64,000 nucleotides of DNA, taken from contig NZ_NOJY02000006.1 of assembly GCF_002250835.2 (NCBI RefSeq), forward strand, positions 91,875 to 155,874. Reading direction: 5' to 3'. Positions 45,704 to 55,062 of this stretch are shown piece by piece (position 1 is the first letter of the stretch; each line of letters begins with the position of its first letter). The DNA is from Romboutsia weinsteinii (GTDB lineage Bacteria; Bacillota; Clostridia; Peptostreptococcales; Peptostreptococcaceae). The notes below the pieces were generated by a model. That model searched no databases, was not told the DNA's origin, and saw only the letters and a list, made by a program, of their open reading frames with translations. Made by a program: the position numbers and the translations under genes.

Positions 45704-46642
45704 TTAATTTAATCTAAGTATTTTAAATAATGCAGGTGCTCCTGCCACTCCATAAAATACTACTAATGCATATCTAATATAATCCATAATCATATTTACT
45801 AAATTCATATTATCAAGTACTATATATGGCATAATAGCCTCTTTTAAATATTTTAGTCCTATATATACTAATCCTAAGGTAATAATTCCAACTATAAATC
45901 TGTATATATTTATAGCCATTCTATTGCTTCTCTTAGTAGTCCTACTACCAAAGTTAATTCTACCTTTAGTCTTATCTTCTGTGGAAAAATCAACAAATTT
46001 ATCTTCAACTATATATCCTAATACAAATCCTGTGAAAAGCCCAAACATTTTCATGTAATCAATACTATTTAAAAAGAATGCAATAACTCCAAATAGAATT
46101 AAAATAAACAGTAAAATCGAATAATTTTTTTCTTTATCTACGTAATCAAAAACCTTGCCAAGTAAAAGAGTAAATATTATCCCAAAGATCCATCCAAATA
46201 GTACATCTATTGGCCAGTGAACAACTAGGTATAGTCTAGATATTCCCACACCTAAAATCATTATTGTACCTAATATGTAAAGCCAATTAACCTTAAAAAT
46301 ACTCATTAAACTCACCCAGAAACTTGTCCCAGTCTGAGTGTGACCACTAGGGAATGAGTATCCAGTTGCAGTAGAAACCCTTAGAGACTCCAAATCTTTT
46401 GTACCAATAGGTCTAGGTGCTTTTACAAATTCTTTTATTCCTGTATTTAAAGTTATGTTTCCAACTAATGCAAACAAAATTCTCTGACCATATTTTTTAT
46501 TTATACACCAATACATCATAACCGTAAATAAGACTACTACTGGTGTCTCTGTACTTATAGTAAAAACTAAAAACATTACATTTAGTAGCGGCGATCTCAT
46601 ACTTTGAAAAAACTGTAATATACTAAGTTGAATATCCATCAT
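45704..46642 (-). CDS. PAP2-family membrane phosphatase
   Basis: This protein has 312 residues. The three phosphatase motifs are complete: KEFVKAPRP, SFPSGHTQTG and SRLYLVVHWPIDV. About five helices surround them in the first 190 residues, and three or four further hydrophobic segments form a C-terminal extension after a basic linker (RTTKRSNR). Family members dephosphorylate undecaprenyl pyrophosphate, phosphatidate or related lipids; the extension is not part of the minimal PAP2 fold. AGGAGGG lies before two adjacent ATGs, so the true start may be 46642 or 46639. Confidence 0.9.
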   Translation of the reverse strand: MMDIQLSILQFFQSMRSPLLNVMFLVFTISTETPVVVLFTVMMYWCINKKYGQRILFALVGNITLNTGIKEFVKAPRPIGTKDLESLRVSTATGYSFPSGHTQTGTSFWVSLMSIFKVNWLYILGTIMILGVGISRLYLVVHWPIDVLFGWIFGIIFTLLLGKVFDYVDKEKNYSILLFILILFGVIAFFLNSIDYMKMFGLFTGFVLGYIVEDKFVDFSTEDKTKGRINFGSRTTKRSNRMAINIYRFIVGIITLGLVYIGLKYLKEAIMPYIVLDNMNLVNMIMDYIRYALVVFYGVAGAPALFKILRLN

Positions 46643-46823
46643 ATACCCTCCTTTTTTAGCCTATATATAATAATCTCTTATGCAATTATACCTAAATTTT
46701 CTGTATAAATATATAGAATTATTCAATATATAGATATTTTGGTATTTCAGTATTTTCTTAACTTTTCTAAGTATTTTATTAAATACTACTATTTTTAAAA
46801 TATAATTAGAAATCTAATGCATA

Positions 46824-46860
46824 AAAATAGATTATCAGTATTTATATGATAATCTATTTT
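46824..46860 (-). terminator. Terminator of the methyltransferase gene
   Basis: AAAATAGATTATCA and TGATAATCTATTTT form a perfect 14-bp stem, 7 bp after the stop on the minus strand. Confidence 0.88.
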
Positions 46861-46866
46861 ATATTT

Positions 46867-47490
46867 TTATATATTTATCTCATAATCTCTTACTAATGTT
46901 TTTACTAATTCAATCTTTTTATCTAATTTAATCTTTTCAGACTCTTTAAGCTTTGCCTTTTGACAAATTAGTACACTGTCTTTGTACATTCCACCGCCAT
47001 CTGGATAGTCATGTTCCTCCCATTCTGTGTATACTTCTAACACCTTTAATCCCGCAAATTTAGCAAGCGCTCTAAATCCATCTGGATAATAACGCCAGCA
47101 ATCTACTGGATACCTATGCTCTGGTCCACTAGATGGAGCTATTATACAGCACAAACCATCTTCTTTTAATATCCTACTTATTTCCATAATTGTAACCCAG
47201 AAGTACTCAATATGTTCAAATGCCTGACCTGATATAACTACATCTGCAAAATTTGACTCTAGTTCCTTCCAATCGTAAACATCTTCTAAAACTACATCTA
47301 CATTTTTGCCCGCTACCATGTCGCAACCGATATATTCCCACTTTGTATTTACCATCATAGGCTTATATGTTCCATAGTAATTTTGAACATCTTGACTTCC
47401 TATGTCTACAACCTTTAGCTCTTCATTCATTCTATTTATTAAGTAATCACTCATAAACTTATACATCTTTTGATACGAGCTTATATGCAT
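46867..47490 (-). CDS. Class I SAM-dependent methyltransferase
   Basis: This protein has 207 residues. LKVVDIGSQDVQNYYGTYKP forms the SAM-binding loop, NVDVVLEDVYDWKELESNFADVVISGQAFEHIEYFW (in pieces) carries the second acidic motif and the post-II strand, and ILKEDGLCCIIAPSSGPEHRYPVDCWRY is typical of methyltransferases acting in sugar or secondary metabolism. It resembles the type often found near glycosyltransferases, but none is present here. It is a single-gene unit. The substrate is unknown. Confidence 0.82.
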   Translation of the reverse strand: MHISSYQKMYKFMSDYLINRMNEELKVVDIGSQDVQNYYGTYKPMMVNTKWEYIGCDMVAGKNVDVVLEDVYDWKELESNFADVVISGQAFEHIEYFWVTIMEISRILKEDGLCCIIAPSSGPEHRYPVDCWRYYPDGFRALAKFAGLKVLEVYTEWEEHDYPDGGGMYKDSVLICQKAKLKESEKIKLDKKIELVKTLVRDYEINI

Positions 47491-47662
47491 AATAAAACCA
47501 CCTTTAATTTTATTTGTTGATTAATAAACTTGATTATATCTCTAATATCTAATATATAATCCACTATCTTAAATGTGATATTTTTAAATTGTATATTTAA
47601 GCTTATTCATAAAATTAAATATAATTCCTATTGCTAAATTCTTATGGCTTATTACAAAAAAA

Positions 47663-47696
47663 TAAAAGCTACCTTGAAAATTCAAAGTAGCTTTTA
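47663..47696 (-). terminator. Terminator of hpt
   Basis: TAAAAGCTACCTTGAA and TTCAAAGTAGCTTTTA pair with one mismatch and a two-base loop, directly after the hpt stop on the minus strand. Confidence 0.85.
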
Positions 47697-47703
47697 AAAA
47701 TAA

Positions 47704-48225
47704 TTACTCTCCAACTACACCTATATAAGGTAAGTTTCTATATTTTTCAGCCCAGTCTATACCGTATCCAACTATGAACTTATCTTCTATAACGAATCCT
47801 ACATAGTCAACATGCATATCAGCTGTTCTTCTTTGTGGCTTATCTAGTAAAGTACATAATGTTAATGACTTAGGATTTCTAGTTTGTAACGCTGCAACTA
47901 GGTTGCTTAAAGTTAATCCTGAATCTATTATATCTTCAACTATTAAAACATTTTTACCTTCTATATCAACATCTAAATCTTTTATTATTCTTACAGTCCC
48001 TGAAGATTCAGTTGAGTTTCCATAACTTGAAACACTCATAAAGTCTATATTTACATCTAAGTCTATATTTCTTATTAAATCTGCAACAAATACACTAGCA
48101 CCTTTTAGTATACCTACTACTAATAATTCTTCACCTTGAAAATCTTTTTCTATTTGCTTAGCTAATTCATATACCTTAGCTTTTATTTGCTCTTCTGATA
48201 ACAATACTTCTGTAACTTTGAACAT
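47704..48225 (-). CDS. hpt: Hypoxanthine phosphoribosyltransferase
   Basis: From the ATG at 48225 (GGAGGAG upstream) the protein has 173 residues, typical of bacterial HPRT; a frame extending to 48261 lacks an initiation site. VGILKGASVFVADLIR, VSSYGNSTESSG and the PRPP-binding motif VLIVEDIIDSGLTLSNL are present, followed by DYVGFVIEDKFIVGYGID. It salvages hypoxanthine and guanine to IMP and GMP. Confidence 0.96.
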   Translation of the reverse strand: MFKVTEVLLSEEQIKAKVYELAKQIEKDFQGEELLVVGILKGASVFVADLIRNIDLDVNIDFMSVSSYGNSTESSGTVRIIKDLDVDIEGKNVLIVEDIIDSGLTLSNLVAALQTRNPKSLTLCTLLDKPQRRTADMHVDYVGFVIEDKFIVGYGIDWAEKYRNLPYIGVVGE

Positions 48226-48404
48226 TTTAGCTCCTCCAATTTTCCCGTATATTATACTCATACATTATATCATATTCTGTATATAAATAGGAATATTTTT
48301 GTTGTTTTTTATTTTATAATTCGTAATTTGAATTATATATTTCTTTGTATTATAATTTACTTGTATGTATGATAATTATACTTTAATTTTTCGGAGGTGC
48401 TTTT

Positions 48405-49478
48405 ATGAGTATTAATCATGGAGCTAATTTATACGGGTTATCTAGCAAATATGGATTTTCAAAAGATGAATTTATGGACTTTAGCTCTAATATAAACCCT
48501 TTTGGAACTTCTAACCTTGCAAAGGAATACGTTATAAACAATATTGACATGGTGTCTATGTATCCAGACCCAGATTACATAAATTTAAAGAAGTCTATAT
48601 CTAACTATTGTAAGTGTTTGGCAGAAAATATAGTACTTGGAAGTGGTGCTACTGAGCTTATTTCATCATTTATCAAAACTATAAATCCCTCAAAAACATT
48701 ACTTCTTTCTCCTGCTTATTCTGAGTATGAAAAAGAACTAAAAAAAATAAATTGTAGCATTACTAAGTATTTTGCACGAAGTGAAGATGATTTTATAATA
48801 GAGCCTAATGAACTTATATCTACAATAAATAAAGATAACTATGACTTAATAATTATTTGTAATCCTAGTAATCCAACTGGATTTACCTTTTCTAAGACTC
48901 AAATAGAAGATATCTTAAAAAACACTACAGGTTTTGTAATGATAGATGAAACCTATATAGAGTTTACAGATACGGATATTTATTCTTCTACTAATTTAGT
49001 CGATAGCCATAAAAACTTATTCGTGATTAGAGGAACTTCTAAGTTTTTCTCTACGCCAGGTATTAGGCTTGGATATGGTCTTATTGGAAATGAAGATATT
49101 AGGGAAAGTATAAATTCTAATTTAGACTTATGGAATATAAATACTATCGCAGCTTCTATGGGAGAAATCATGTTTAGTGATAAAAGCTTCATCTCTCACA
49201 GTGTAGATGTTATTCTATCTGAAAGAGATTTTTTAATCAATGAGCTTAGTACATTAAATGGTGTTAAAGTATATCAAAGTAATGGAAACTTCATACTTTG
49301 CGAAATAAAATCTAAAAAAATAACAGCTAAAGAACTTCGTGAAAATCTAATCCCTAATAAAATTATTATCAGGGATTGTGCTTCTTTTGATGGACTTGAT
49401 GAATATTTCTTTAGAGTATGTATTTTAAAACCATCAGAAAATAGGCTACTGCTTAAGCACTTAAAAGAAATATTATAG
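48405..49478 (+). CDS. CobD/HisC-type PLP aminotransferase (threonine-phosphate decarboxylase-like)
   Basis: This protein has 357 residues. HGANLYG with DFSSNINPFGTS and MYPDPDYINLKKSIS at the N-terminus are the pattern of CobD rather than HisC. IICNPSNPTGF, DETYIEF and RGTSKFFSTPGIRLGYG (PLP lysine in TSK) complete the class I fold. CobD makes (R)-1-amino-2-propanol phosphate for cobalamin side-chain assembly. No cobalamin genes are next to it, so a HisC-like or other role remains possible. CGGAGGTG lies before the ATG; it is a single-gene unit. Confidence 0.75.
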   Translation: MSINHGANLYGLSSKYGFSKDEFMDFSSNINPFGTSNLAKEYVINNIDMVSMYPDPDYINLKKSISNYCKCLAENIVLGSGATELISSFIKTINPSKTLLLSPAYSEYEKELKKINCSITKYFARSEDDFIIEPNELISTINKDNYDLIIICNPSNPTGFTFSKTQIEDILKNTTGFVMIDETYIEFTDTDIYSSTNLVDSHKNLFVIRGTSKFFSTPGIRLGYGLIGNEDIRESINSNLDLWNINTIAASMGEIMFSDKSFISHSVDVILSERDFLINELSTLNGVKVYQSNGNFILCEIKSKKITAKELRENLIPNKIIIRDCASFDGLDEYFFRVCILKPSENRLLLKHLKEIL

Positions 49479-49490
49479 TAATACATAAAA

Positions 49491-49534
49491 AATCCTATGA
49501 AACTTAGAATTATTTTCTAAGATTTCATAGGATT
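49491..49534. terminator. Bidirectional terminator
   Basis: AATCCTATGAAA...TAGAA and TTCTA...TTTCATAGGATT pair with a small internal bulge, between the convergent cobD-like and DAACS genes. Confidence 0.85.
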
Positions 49535-49557
49535 ATTATATTTAAATCAACTTAAAC

Positions 49558-50760
49558 CTAAGCTGCTTTTTTATTTTCTTTTTTACTCCATTTTTTGTTT
49601 AAATGATCTACAACTAAAGCTATTGCATTGTCACCAGATACGTTTGCAGCTGTACCGAAACTATCTTGAGTTAAGTATAGAGCTATCATTAAACTTGCAA
49701 GACCACCATCAGATGGTATACCTACCATTGGTAAGAATGGAAGTGCACTCATTATTGCTCCACCAGGTGCTCCTGGTGCTGCTACCATTGCTATTCCTAG
49801 CATTAATATGAATGGTAATATAGTTCCTATGCTATAATCCATACCGTTCATCATAAGTACTGCTACAGCAAAAGATGTAACTGATATTATACTTCCAGAT
49901 AAGTGAATAGTCGCACATAAAGGTACACAGAATTCTCTTATTTGCTTACTTACACCATTGTTTTTAGCACATTCAACGTTAACTGGTATAGTAGCTGCTG
50001 AAGATTGAGTACCTACAGCTGTTAAGTAACCTGGTATTTGGTTCTTTAATAATTTAAGTGGATTTTTACCTGTAACTGCTCCTGCAGCTGTAAATTGAAC
50101 TGCTATGAATATTAAGTGTAGAGGTATTACTACTAAGTAAACTCTCCAAAATACATTTAATATCTCCCATACTTGTCCCGCATACGTTATGTTAGCAAAT
50201 GTTCCCGCTATGTAAACAGGTAGTAAAGGTATTATTATTGTTGACAACGTTTTCGTAACTATTTCTTGGAATTCTTGGAATATGCTGAATAATGTTTCCC
50301 CTTTTCCATTGTTTCTTAATGCTGATATACCAAGACCCATTGTAAATGCAAATACGATTGCAGCTGTTACGTCAACCATTGGACTTAATGGTATTGTAAA
50401 TATTGCTGATAACATCCCCGCTTCTGGATCTCCTATGCTATTTGCAACACTTGGATCTATAAAAGATGGGAATATTGTTGATGCAACTGTAAACGCAATA
50501 AGTCCAGCTACAACTGTAGAACCGTAAGCTATTCCTGTTGTTACCCCTAATAATTTTCCAGCTCCTGTAGCTAAATCAGCTATACCTGCAGTTACAAATC
50601 CTATGATTATAAATGGTATAACGAATTTTAAGAAAGCTGAGAATAAAGTACTTGCTGTTACTAAAACTTCTACTAAAAGCTTTGGTGCGAAACTCCCGAT
50701 TAATATACCGGCTATGATACCCATAATAAGTTTTGGAACTAATCCAATTTTCTTTTTCAT
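49558..50760 (-). CDS. Dicarboxylate/amino acid:cation symporter (DAACS), second copy
   Basis: This 400-residue protein is a polytopic transporter with the DAACS elements VGTQSSAATIPVNVECAKNN (first reentrant loop), VPLCATIHLSGSIISV (TM7, TIHLSGS in place of NMDGT) and VAAPGAPGGAIMSALPFLPM (second loop). It differs clearly from the copy at 18262-19512, so the two probably have different substrates, such as serine/threonine, aspartate or a dicarboxylate. It is a single-gene unit; 120-odd bp of AT-rich DNA separates it from the YkvA-like gene. Confidence 0.88.
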   Translation of the reverse strand: MKKKIGLVPKLIMGIIAGILIGSFAPKLLVEVLVTASTLFSAFLKFVIPFIIIGFVTAGIADLATGAGKLLGVTTGIAYGSTVVAGLIAFTVASTIFPSFIDPSVANSIGDPEAGMLSAIFTIPLSPMVDVTAAIVFAFTMGLGISALRNNGKGETLFSIFQEFQEIVTKTLSTIIIPLLPVYIAGTFANITYAGQVWEILNVFWRVYLVVIPLHLIFIAVQFTAAGAVTGKNPLKLLKNQIPGYLTAVGTQSSAATIPVNVECAKNNGVSKQIREFCVPLCATIHLSGSIISVTSFAVAVLMMNGMDYSIGTILPFILMLGIAMVAAPGAPGGAIMSALPFLPMVGIPSDGGLASLMIALYLTQDSFGTAANVSGDNAIALVVDHLNKKWSKKENKKAA

Positions 50761-50889
50761 AAATATTCTCCCTTTGCTGTAAGTTTTTGTGTCAGATTTT
50801 TAACACTCTCTAAGTGTAATAAATTTCCATTATTTTTGCAATGCTTTTCCTGTTTTTCATATTTTTCAATTAATTGACATAAAAATTAA

Positions 50890-50920
50890 AAAGAAGAGCA
50901 TTTTTACATTACTCTTCTTT
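50890..50920 (-). terminator. Terminator overlapping the YkvA-like gene's stop
   Basis: AAAGAAGAG and CTCTTCTTT form a perfect 9-bp stem; the 5' arm includes the last codons of the gene. Confidence 0.8.
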
Positions 50921-51301
50921 ATCATCATTAATTTTAAAGTTTACATTTTCTATAATATTTGGGTCTTCATTTTCTCTTACCATCTTTTTATATTTTTCTA
51001 TTTCTTCATTTACAATACCCAAACTCCACAGTATTATAAATATATCATCTATAAATCCAAATACTCCAGTTATCATTTCTGGTATAAAATCAATACCAGA
51101 CATTGTGTAAATCAAAGCTACAGCTAGAGAAAATATTAACTTAAACTTACTAAGTATATTTACTCTTTTATCTGTTATAAAATCAGGTATTTTAAATATA
51201 TTTATGATAAAAAGCAATCCAAACTTAGCATCTTTAAATCTTACCAAGACTCTCTTAAGTAAGTCCAAAAGTATATCTATTATCTTCATTAGATTCTTCA
51301 T
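50909..51301 (-). CDS. YkvA-like DUF1232 membrane protein
   Basis: From the ATG at 51301 (GGGGGAT upstream) the protein has 130 residues. The DUF1232 core is visible as ALIYTMSGIDFIPEMITGVF followed by GFIDDIFIILWSLG, with a preceding hydrophobic segment. An N-terminal amphipathic helix and an acidic C-terminal tail flank it. The family is widespread and of unknown function. It lies about 90 bp downstream of asnA on the same strand. Confidence 0.75.
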   Translation of the reverse strand: MKNLMKIIDILLDLLKRVLVRFKDAKFGLLFIINIFKIPDFITDKRVNILSKFKLIFSLAVALIYTMSGIDFIPEMITGVFGFIDDIFIILWSLGIVNEEIEKYKKMVRENEDPNIIENVNFKINDDKEE

Positions 51302-51392
51302 ATTTATCCCCCTAATCATATTTATTTATAAGTGGTTAGCATATATTATAACTCATATGATTGATTTGATAAACATGTTTGAAGTTAATTTC

Positions 51393-52397
51393 TTATAATA
51401 AGTGTACTCCAGCTGTCTTACACTCATTTATCATTTCTTCAGGCCATATTCCTACTTGTACCTCTCCTATATGAGCTTTATTTAAGAAGTACATACATAT
51501 TCTAGATTGACCAATTCCTCCACCTATAGTGTATGGTAACTCTCCATTTAATAAGGCTTTATGATATTCTAACTCTTTTCTATCTTCACAGTGAGCTAAC
51601 TTTAATTGTCTCTCTAAACTTTCTTCATCTACTCTTATTCCCATTGAAGATAATTCTATAGCGCTATCTAGTACTGGATTATAGAATAATATATCTCCAT
51701 TTAACTCCCAGTCATCATAATCAGGGCTTCTTCCATCATGCTTTTCTCCAGTACTTAAGTCTTTACCTATTTGCATTAAAAATACTGCACCTTTTTCTCT
51801 AGTTATCTCATCTTCTCTCTCTTTTGGAGTTAAACCTGGATATCTATCTAGCAATTCTTGAGAAGTTATAAAAGTTATTTCCTCCGGTAAAAAACATTTT
51901 ATCTCTGGGTAAATTTCATGTACATGTTCTTCGGTTTCTTTGAACACTTTATATAAAGCTTTTACAGTTTTTTTCAATGTGTCGATAGTTCTATCTTCCT
52001 TATTTAATATAAGCTCCCAGTCCCATTGATCTACATATATTGAATGAATATTATCTAATTCTTCGTCTTTCCTTATGGCATTCATATCTGTGTATATACC
52101 TCTTCCTACTGAGAAATCATACTTCTTAAGTGCCATTCTCTTCCACTTAGCCAGAGAGTGAACTATTTCTGCATTTTTTCTCATATATGGTATTTCAAAA
52201 CTTACAGGTGACTCAACACCATTTAGGTTATCATTCATTCCTGTCTCTGGTAGTACAAATAAAGGTGATGATACTCTAGTAAGTTTTAATATATCTCCTA
52301 ATCTATTTTCAAAAAAGTCCTTTAAATCTTTTATCGCTTGTTGAGTTTCTATTATCCCTAGACTACTTTCATATTGTTTCGGTATTACTAAACACAT
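51393..52397 (-). CDS. asnA: Aspartate-ammonia ligase (asparagine synthetase A)
   Basis: This protein has 334 residues, the normal length. IPKQYESSLGIIETQQAIKD, LTRVSSPLFVLPETGMNDNL, GIYTDMNAIRKDE, YVDQWDWEL and GGGIGQSRICMYFL are AsnA signatures of the class II aminoacyl-tRNA synthetase fold. It makes asparagine from aspartate, ammonia and ATP. It is preceded by a T-box leader with a predicted Asn specifier, so it is expected to be induced when tRNA-Asn is uncharged. AGAGGAG lies upstream of the ATG. Confidence 0.97.
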   Translation of the reverse strand: MCLVIPKQYESSLGIIETQQAIKDLKDFFENRLGDILKLTRVSSPLFVLPETGMNDNLNGVESPVSFEIPYMRKNAEIVHSLAKWKRMALKKYDFSVGRGIYTDMNAIRKDEELDNIHSIYVDQWDWELILNKEDRTIDTLKKTVKALYKVFKETEEHVHEIYPEIKCFLPEEITFITSQELLDRYPGLTPKEREDEITREKGAVFLMQIGKDLSTGEKHDGRSPDYDDWELNGDILFYNPVLDSAIELSSMGIRVDEESLERQLKLAHCEDRKELEYHKALLNGELPYTIGGGIGQSRICMYFLNKAHIGEVQVGIWPEEMINECKTAGVHLL

Positions 52398-52450
52398 TTA
52401 AACCACTCCTCTTTGTATTAATTTTCACTTAAATATTATCCTAAAATATA

Positions 52451-52734
52451 AAAAAGCCCTTCATCCCTACAATAGGGACGAAAGGCTATTCTTCCGCGGT
52501 ACCACCCAAATTAGTTTGATTAACTCAAACTCAACTCTTAGTATACGTATATATACTTCCAATTTGATAACGGATTGGCTCCGACTAAGTCTACTCTCCT
52601 TAGGATTTCGGTTAGTAACTCTGGGATGTTTTTCAATATAGATCTCACACTGGACTTTCACCACCACCAGCTCGCTATAGCTACCTTCTATACTTACTCT
52701 TCCCTTCACAGTCTTTGTTTTCTGTAAATTCTTA
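52451..52734 (-). promoter_or_regulatory. T-box riboswitch (tRNA-Asn-responsive) of asnA
   Basis: The minus strand carries the conserved T-box TGGGTGGTACCGCG (52495-52508), a CCGTTATC element, the AGCGAGCTGG distal stem I region, and a terminator with arms AGCCTTTCGTCCCTA/TAGGGATGAAGGGCT (52454-52487) followed by TTTTTT. In stem I, GGGA/TCCC and TATAGA/TCTATA enclose the specifier loop. Its 5' side has AGTA; its 3' side reads TTGAAAAACA before TCCC. Taking the codon followed by an unpaired A gives AAC, asparagine, which agrees with the gene controlled. Confidence 0.95.
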
Positions 52735-52740
52735 ATAGTA

Positions 52741-52769
52741 ATAATAAACCATCAATTAAAATACGTCAA
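52741..52769 (-). promoter_or_regulatory. Promoter of the asnA T-box leader
   Basis: TTGACG (52764-52769) and TATTAT (52741-52746) are separated by exactly 17 bp on the minus strand. The predicted start is near 52734, giving a leader of about 340 bases before the asnA ATG. Confidence 0.85.
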
Positions 52770-52996
52770 CTAACATATATCATATTCATATTTAATCAAG
52801 TTTAATTTATTATTGCAGTTTATAGAAATTATATTCATCTAATTGTTTTTTTGTGACTATTACTTTAATTTTATTTGAGGAAAATATTTCCTTACTATTT
52901 TTATTAAAAACTTTTGTTTTTTATTCAAATATTATTCTATTTCGTTTAATCTATATTCATTAAAATCTAGTTAACCTTAATATTTATTATAATCTA
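52770..52996. other. Intergenic DNA between the asnA promoter and the ABC operon
   Basis: About 225 bp of AT-rich sequence follow the 3' end of the ABC permease genes. I see no ORF and no convincing terminator hairpin for the ABC operon. Confidence 0.4.
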
Positions 52997-54043
52997 CTAT
53001 TGCAAATGGACTTGTTGAGTGTAAATTTTCTCTTTCTTTTCGTTATGTATGTTTATCATTAACGAAAAAACTATTGTTGAGTAAGCAATAAAACTTCTAA
53101 AATACTCTCCTATAGCTGCATTTTCAAATAGAGCCTTTCCTGCCAAAGGAGATACTATAAATAATGTATGAAACAATACTACACCAACAAATACATTTTT
53201 CAGATTAGCCTTATTTAAAGTTGCTCCACCTGCTAAAAGAGCTGCACAGGCAAATACATCTACATTTAAGTGTCCTGTATAAACATTTAGACTACCTATA
53301 TCAAATATAAACATCAAGTGACCTACTGATGCTATCATTGTAGAAATTATAATTGCTTGCTTTCTAGATTTATCTACATCTATTCCAAGTGAGTATGCAT
53401 TTTGCATATTACTTCCTACTGCTTTTAGTTTAGAGCCTAACTTAGTTCCCACAATATACTTTATAATCAAAGTTACTAGTATAATAAATACTATAGGTAT
53501 AAGTGGATACTCTAGTATAATAGCCTTCATAGGTTTTAAATCAATCATACTCTGAACTCCAATTCCAGAAGACAACATTATTTTATCATTATTTGGAGTT
53601 ATTATAGTTCCATACCCTGCCATGAATATTAAATTATAAATACTAGTTCCAAGTAATCCAATCACTAAACTAGTTATCATTTCTCTTCCTTTTGATCTAT
53701 TTAATATATAGCCTATTATATTTCCGCATATATATGCCATAATTAAACTAATGATTATAACAGCTATAAATCCAGTAATACCTTCAATCTTCCTATCAAT
53801 TATTATAACTGTTGCAAACTGTGAGCAAAGCGCTCCTATAACTATAGAGAAATTTATCCCCATACCAGCCATAATTGGTACTAATAATGCTAACATCATA
53901 ATTGTATTTCTCATTACCCTTTTATAAAGCTCTGCACCTAAAAAATTAACACTTACGTTTGATAACATTATTCCTAACAAGCATAATACTAAGAAGGTTA
54001 TTGGTACAAAGTTCTTTACGATAAACTTTTTTGCTTTTTCCAT
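52997..54043 (-). CDS. ABC transporter permease (RbsC/BPD_transp_2 type)
   Basis: From the ATG at 54043 (MEKAKKFIVKNFVPI) the protein has 348 residues; a frame to 54067 starts inside the ribosome site. About nine hydrophobic helices and the conserved cytoplasmic stretch GTKLGSKLKAVGSNMQNAYSLGIDVDKSRK (in pieces) identify the permease family used by ribose-type and BMP-type importers. It overlaps the preceding permease by 28 bp and is the last gene of the operon. The pair would form a heterodimeric membrane channel. Confidence 0.88.
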   Translation of the reverse strand: MEKAKKFIVKNFVPITFLVLCLLGIMLSNVSVNFLGAELYKRVMRNTIMMLALLVPIMAGMGINFSIVIGALCSQFATVIIIDRKIEGITGFIAVIIISLIMAYICGNIIGYILNRSKGREMITSLVIGLLGTSIYNLIFMAGYGTIITPNNDKIMLSSGIGVQSMIDLKPMKAIILEYPLIPIVFIILVTLIIKYIVGTKLGSKLKAVGSNMQNAYSLGIDVDKSRKQAIIISTMIASVGHLMFIFDIGSLNVYTGHLNVDVFACAALLAGGATLNKANLKNVFVGVVLFHTLFIVSPLAGKALFENAAIGEYFRSFIAYSTIVFSLMINIHNEKKEKIYTQQVHLQ

Positions 54044-55062
54044 AGTCCCATTTCTCCTCCTTCGCATACAAATGCATAAAGTATTATTCCATTAGTTATT
54101 ATCATTCTTAGAGTTTCTGAAAGCTCTGGCATTAAAAGAGCATTGGCTATAGGTACAGATAGTAAGTATGTAGTTTGGAATAAATAAGTCCCTAGCACTG
54201 CATTTAATATACTAGTTTCCTTGCGAGTAGCTCCACCTATTAAAATTGCTGACACTGCTGGGAACGAAAATCCTAATGGTGAGTCATAAAGTTGAACAAA
54301 TCCATAACTCTGACTATATACACAAATACCTACTGCTGCAATTACAGTAGAAAAAATAATAGCTATAGTTCTATATTTATTTATATTTACCCCAGACAAA
54401 TAAGCAAATTTTTCATTCTCTGCAATTACCTTCATAGTAAAACCTGTTTTTGTATTAAAATATATCTTAATTAATATACAAATTATAGCTACAAACAATA
54501 ATAATCCCATAGGTATTACTATATTACCTACTTTGATTTGCATCATATCATCTAGTATTTTTCCATAAGCCTCGTTAATACCTATCTTGGGTCTTAACCC
54601 TTGTCCTCCAATTGGGTATAGCATCTGTCTATTTTTGAAAGGTGCTATACTCCAAAATATATTCATTATAAACACAAACCCATAACCACAAAACATTCCT
54701 ATTATTTCTTCTTTACCTTTTAACTTGTTTAGTATCAACGAATATAAATATCCAAATAAACAACCTACTACTATTGCTACTATTATTGCTACTACAAACC
54801 CACTTATTCCACTCATTTTATACTCTAAAGATACACACATACCAACTAATCCTGCACAGACTCCAATAGACATACCAAAGTTCATACCAACTCCGCATCT
54901 AAGCATAGGAATTAATGATAGTACTAGTACTGAATTCATACCGAATTTAATCAATGATTCATTTAATATAGAAGTCATAGATATATTTAGCTTAGTTATA
55001 AAAACTAGCATAATTGCTAGATATATCATGACTATAATTTGAGGTGCTTTAATTTTTCTCAT
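54016..55062 (-). CDS. ABC transporter permease (RbsC/BPD_transp_2 type)
   Basis: From the ATG at 55062 (AAAGGAGG upstream) the protein has 348 residues. The conserved loop appears as NTKTGFTMKVIAENEKFAYL followed by SGVNINKYR, and near the C-terminus SAILIGGATRKETSI matches the gene downstream (LLAGGATLNKANL). It overlaps the ATPase gene by 14 bp and the second permease by 28 bp, showing translational coupling. Confidence 0.88.
   Translation of the reverse strand: MRKIKAPQIIVMIYLAIMLVFITKLNISMTSILNESLIKFGMNSVLVLSLIPMLRCGVGMNFGMSIGVCAGLVGMCVSLEYKMSGISGFVVAIIVAIVVGCLFGYLYSLILNKLKGKEEIIGMFCGYGFVFIMNIFWSIAPFKNRQMLYPIGGQGLRPKIGINEAYGKILDDMMQIKVGNIVIPMGLLLFVAIICILIKIYFNTKTGFTMKVIAENEKFAYLSGVNINKYRTIAIIFSTVIAAVGICVYSQSYGFVQLYDSPLGFSFPAVSAILIGGATRKETSILNAVLGTYLFQTTYLLSVPIANALLMPELSETLRMIITNGIILYAFVCEGGEMGLWKKQKSLS

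Noticed and set aside
52467..52709. 80-codon open frame on the minus strand
   Set aside because: It lies entirely inside the T-box leader of asnA; the RNA structure explains the sequence and the frame has no ribosome binding site.
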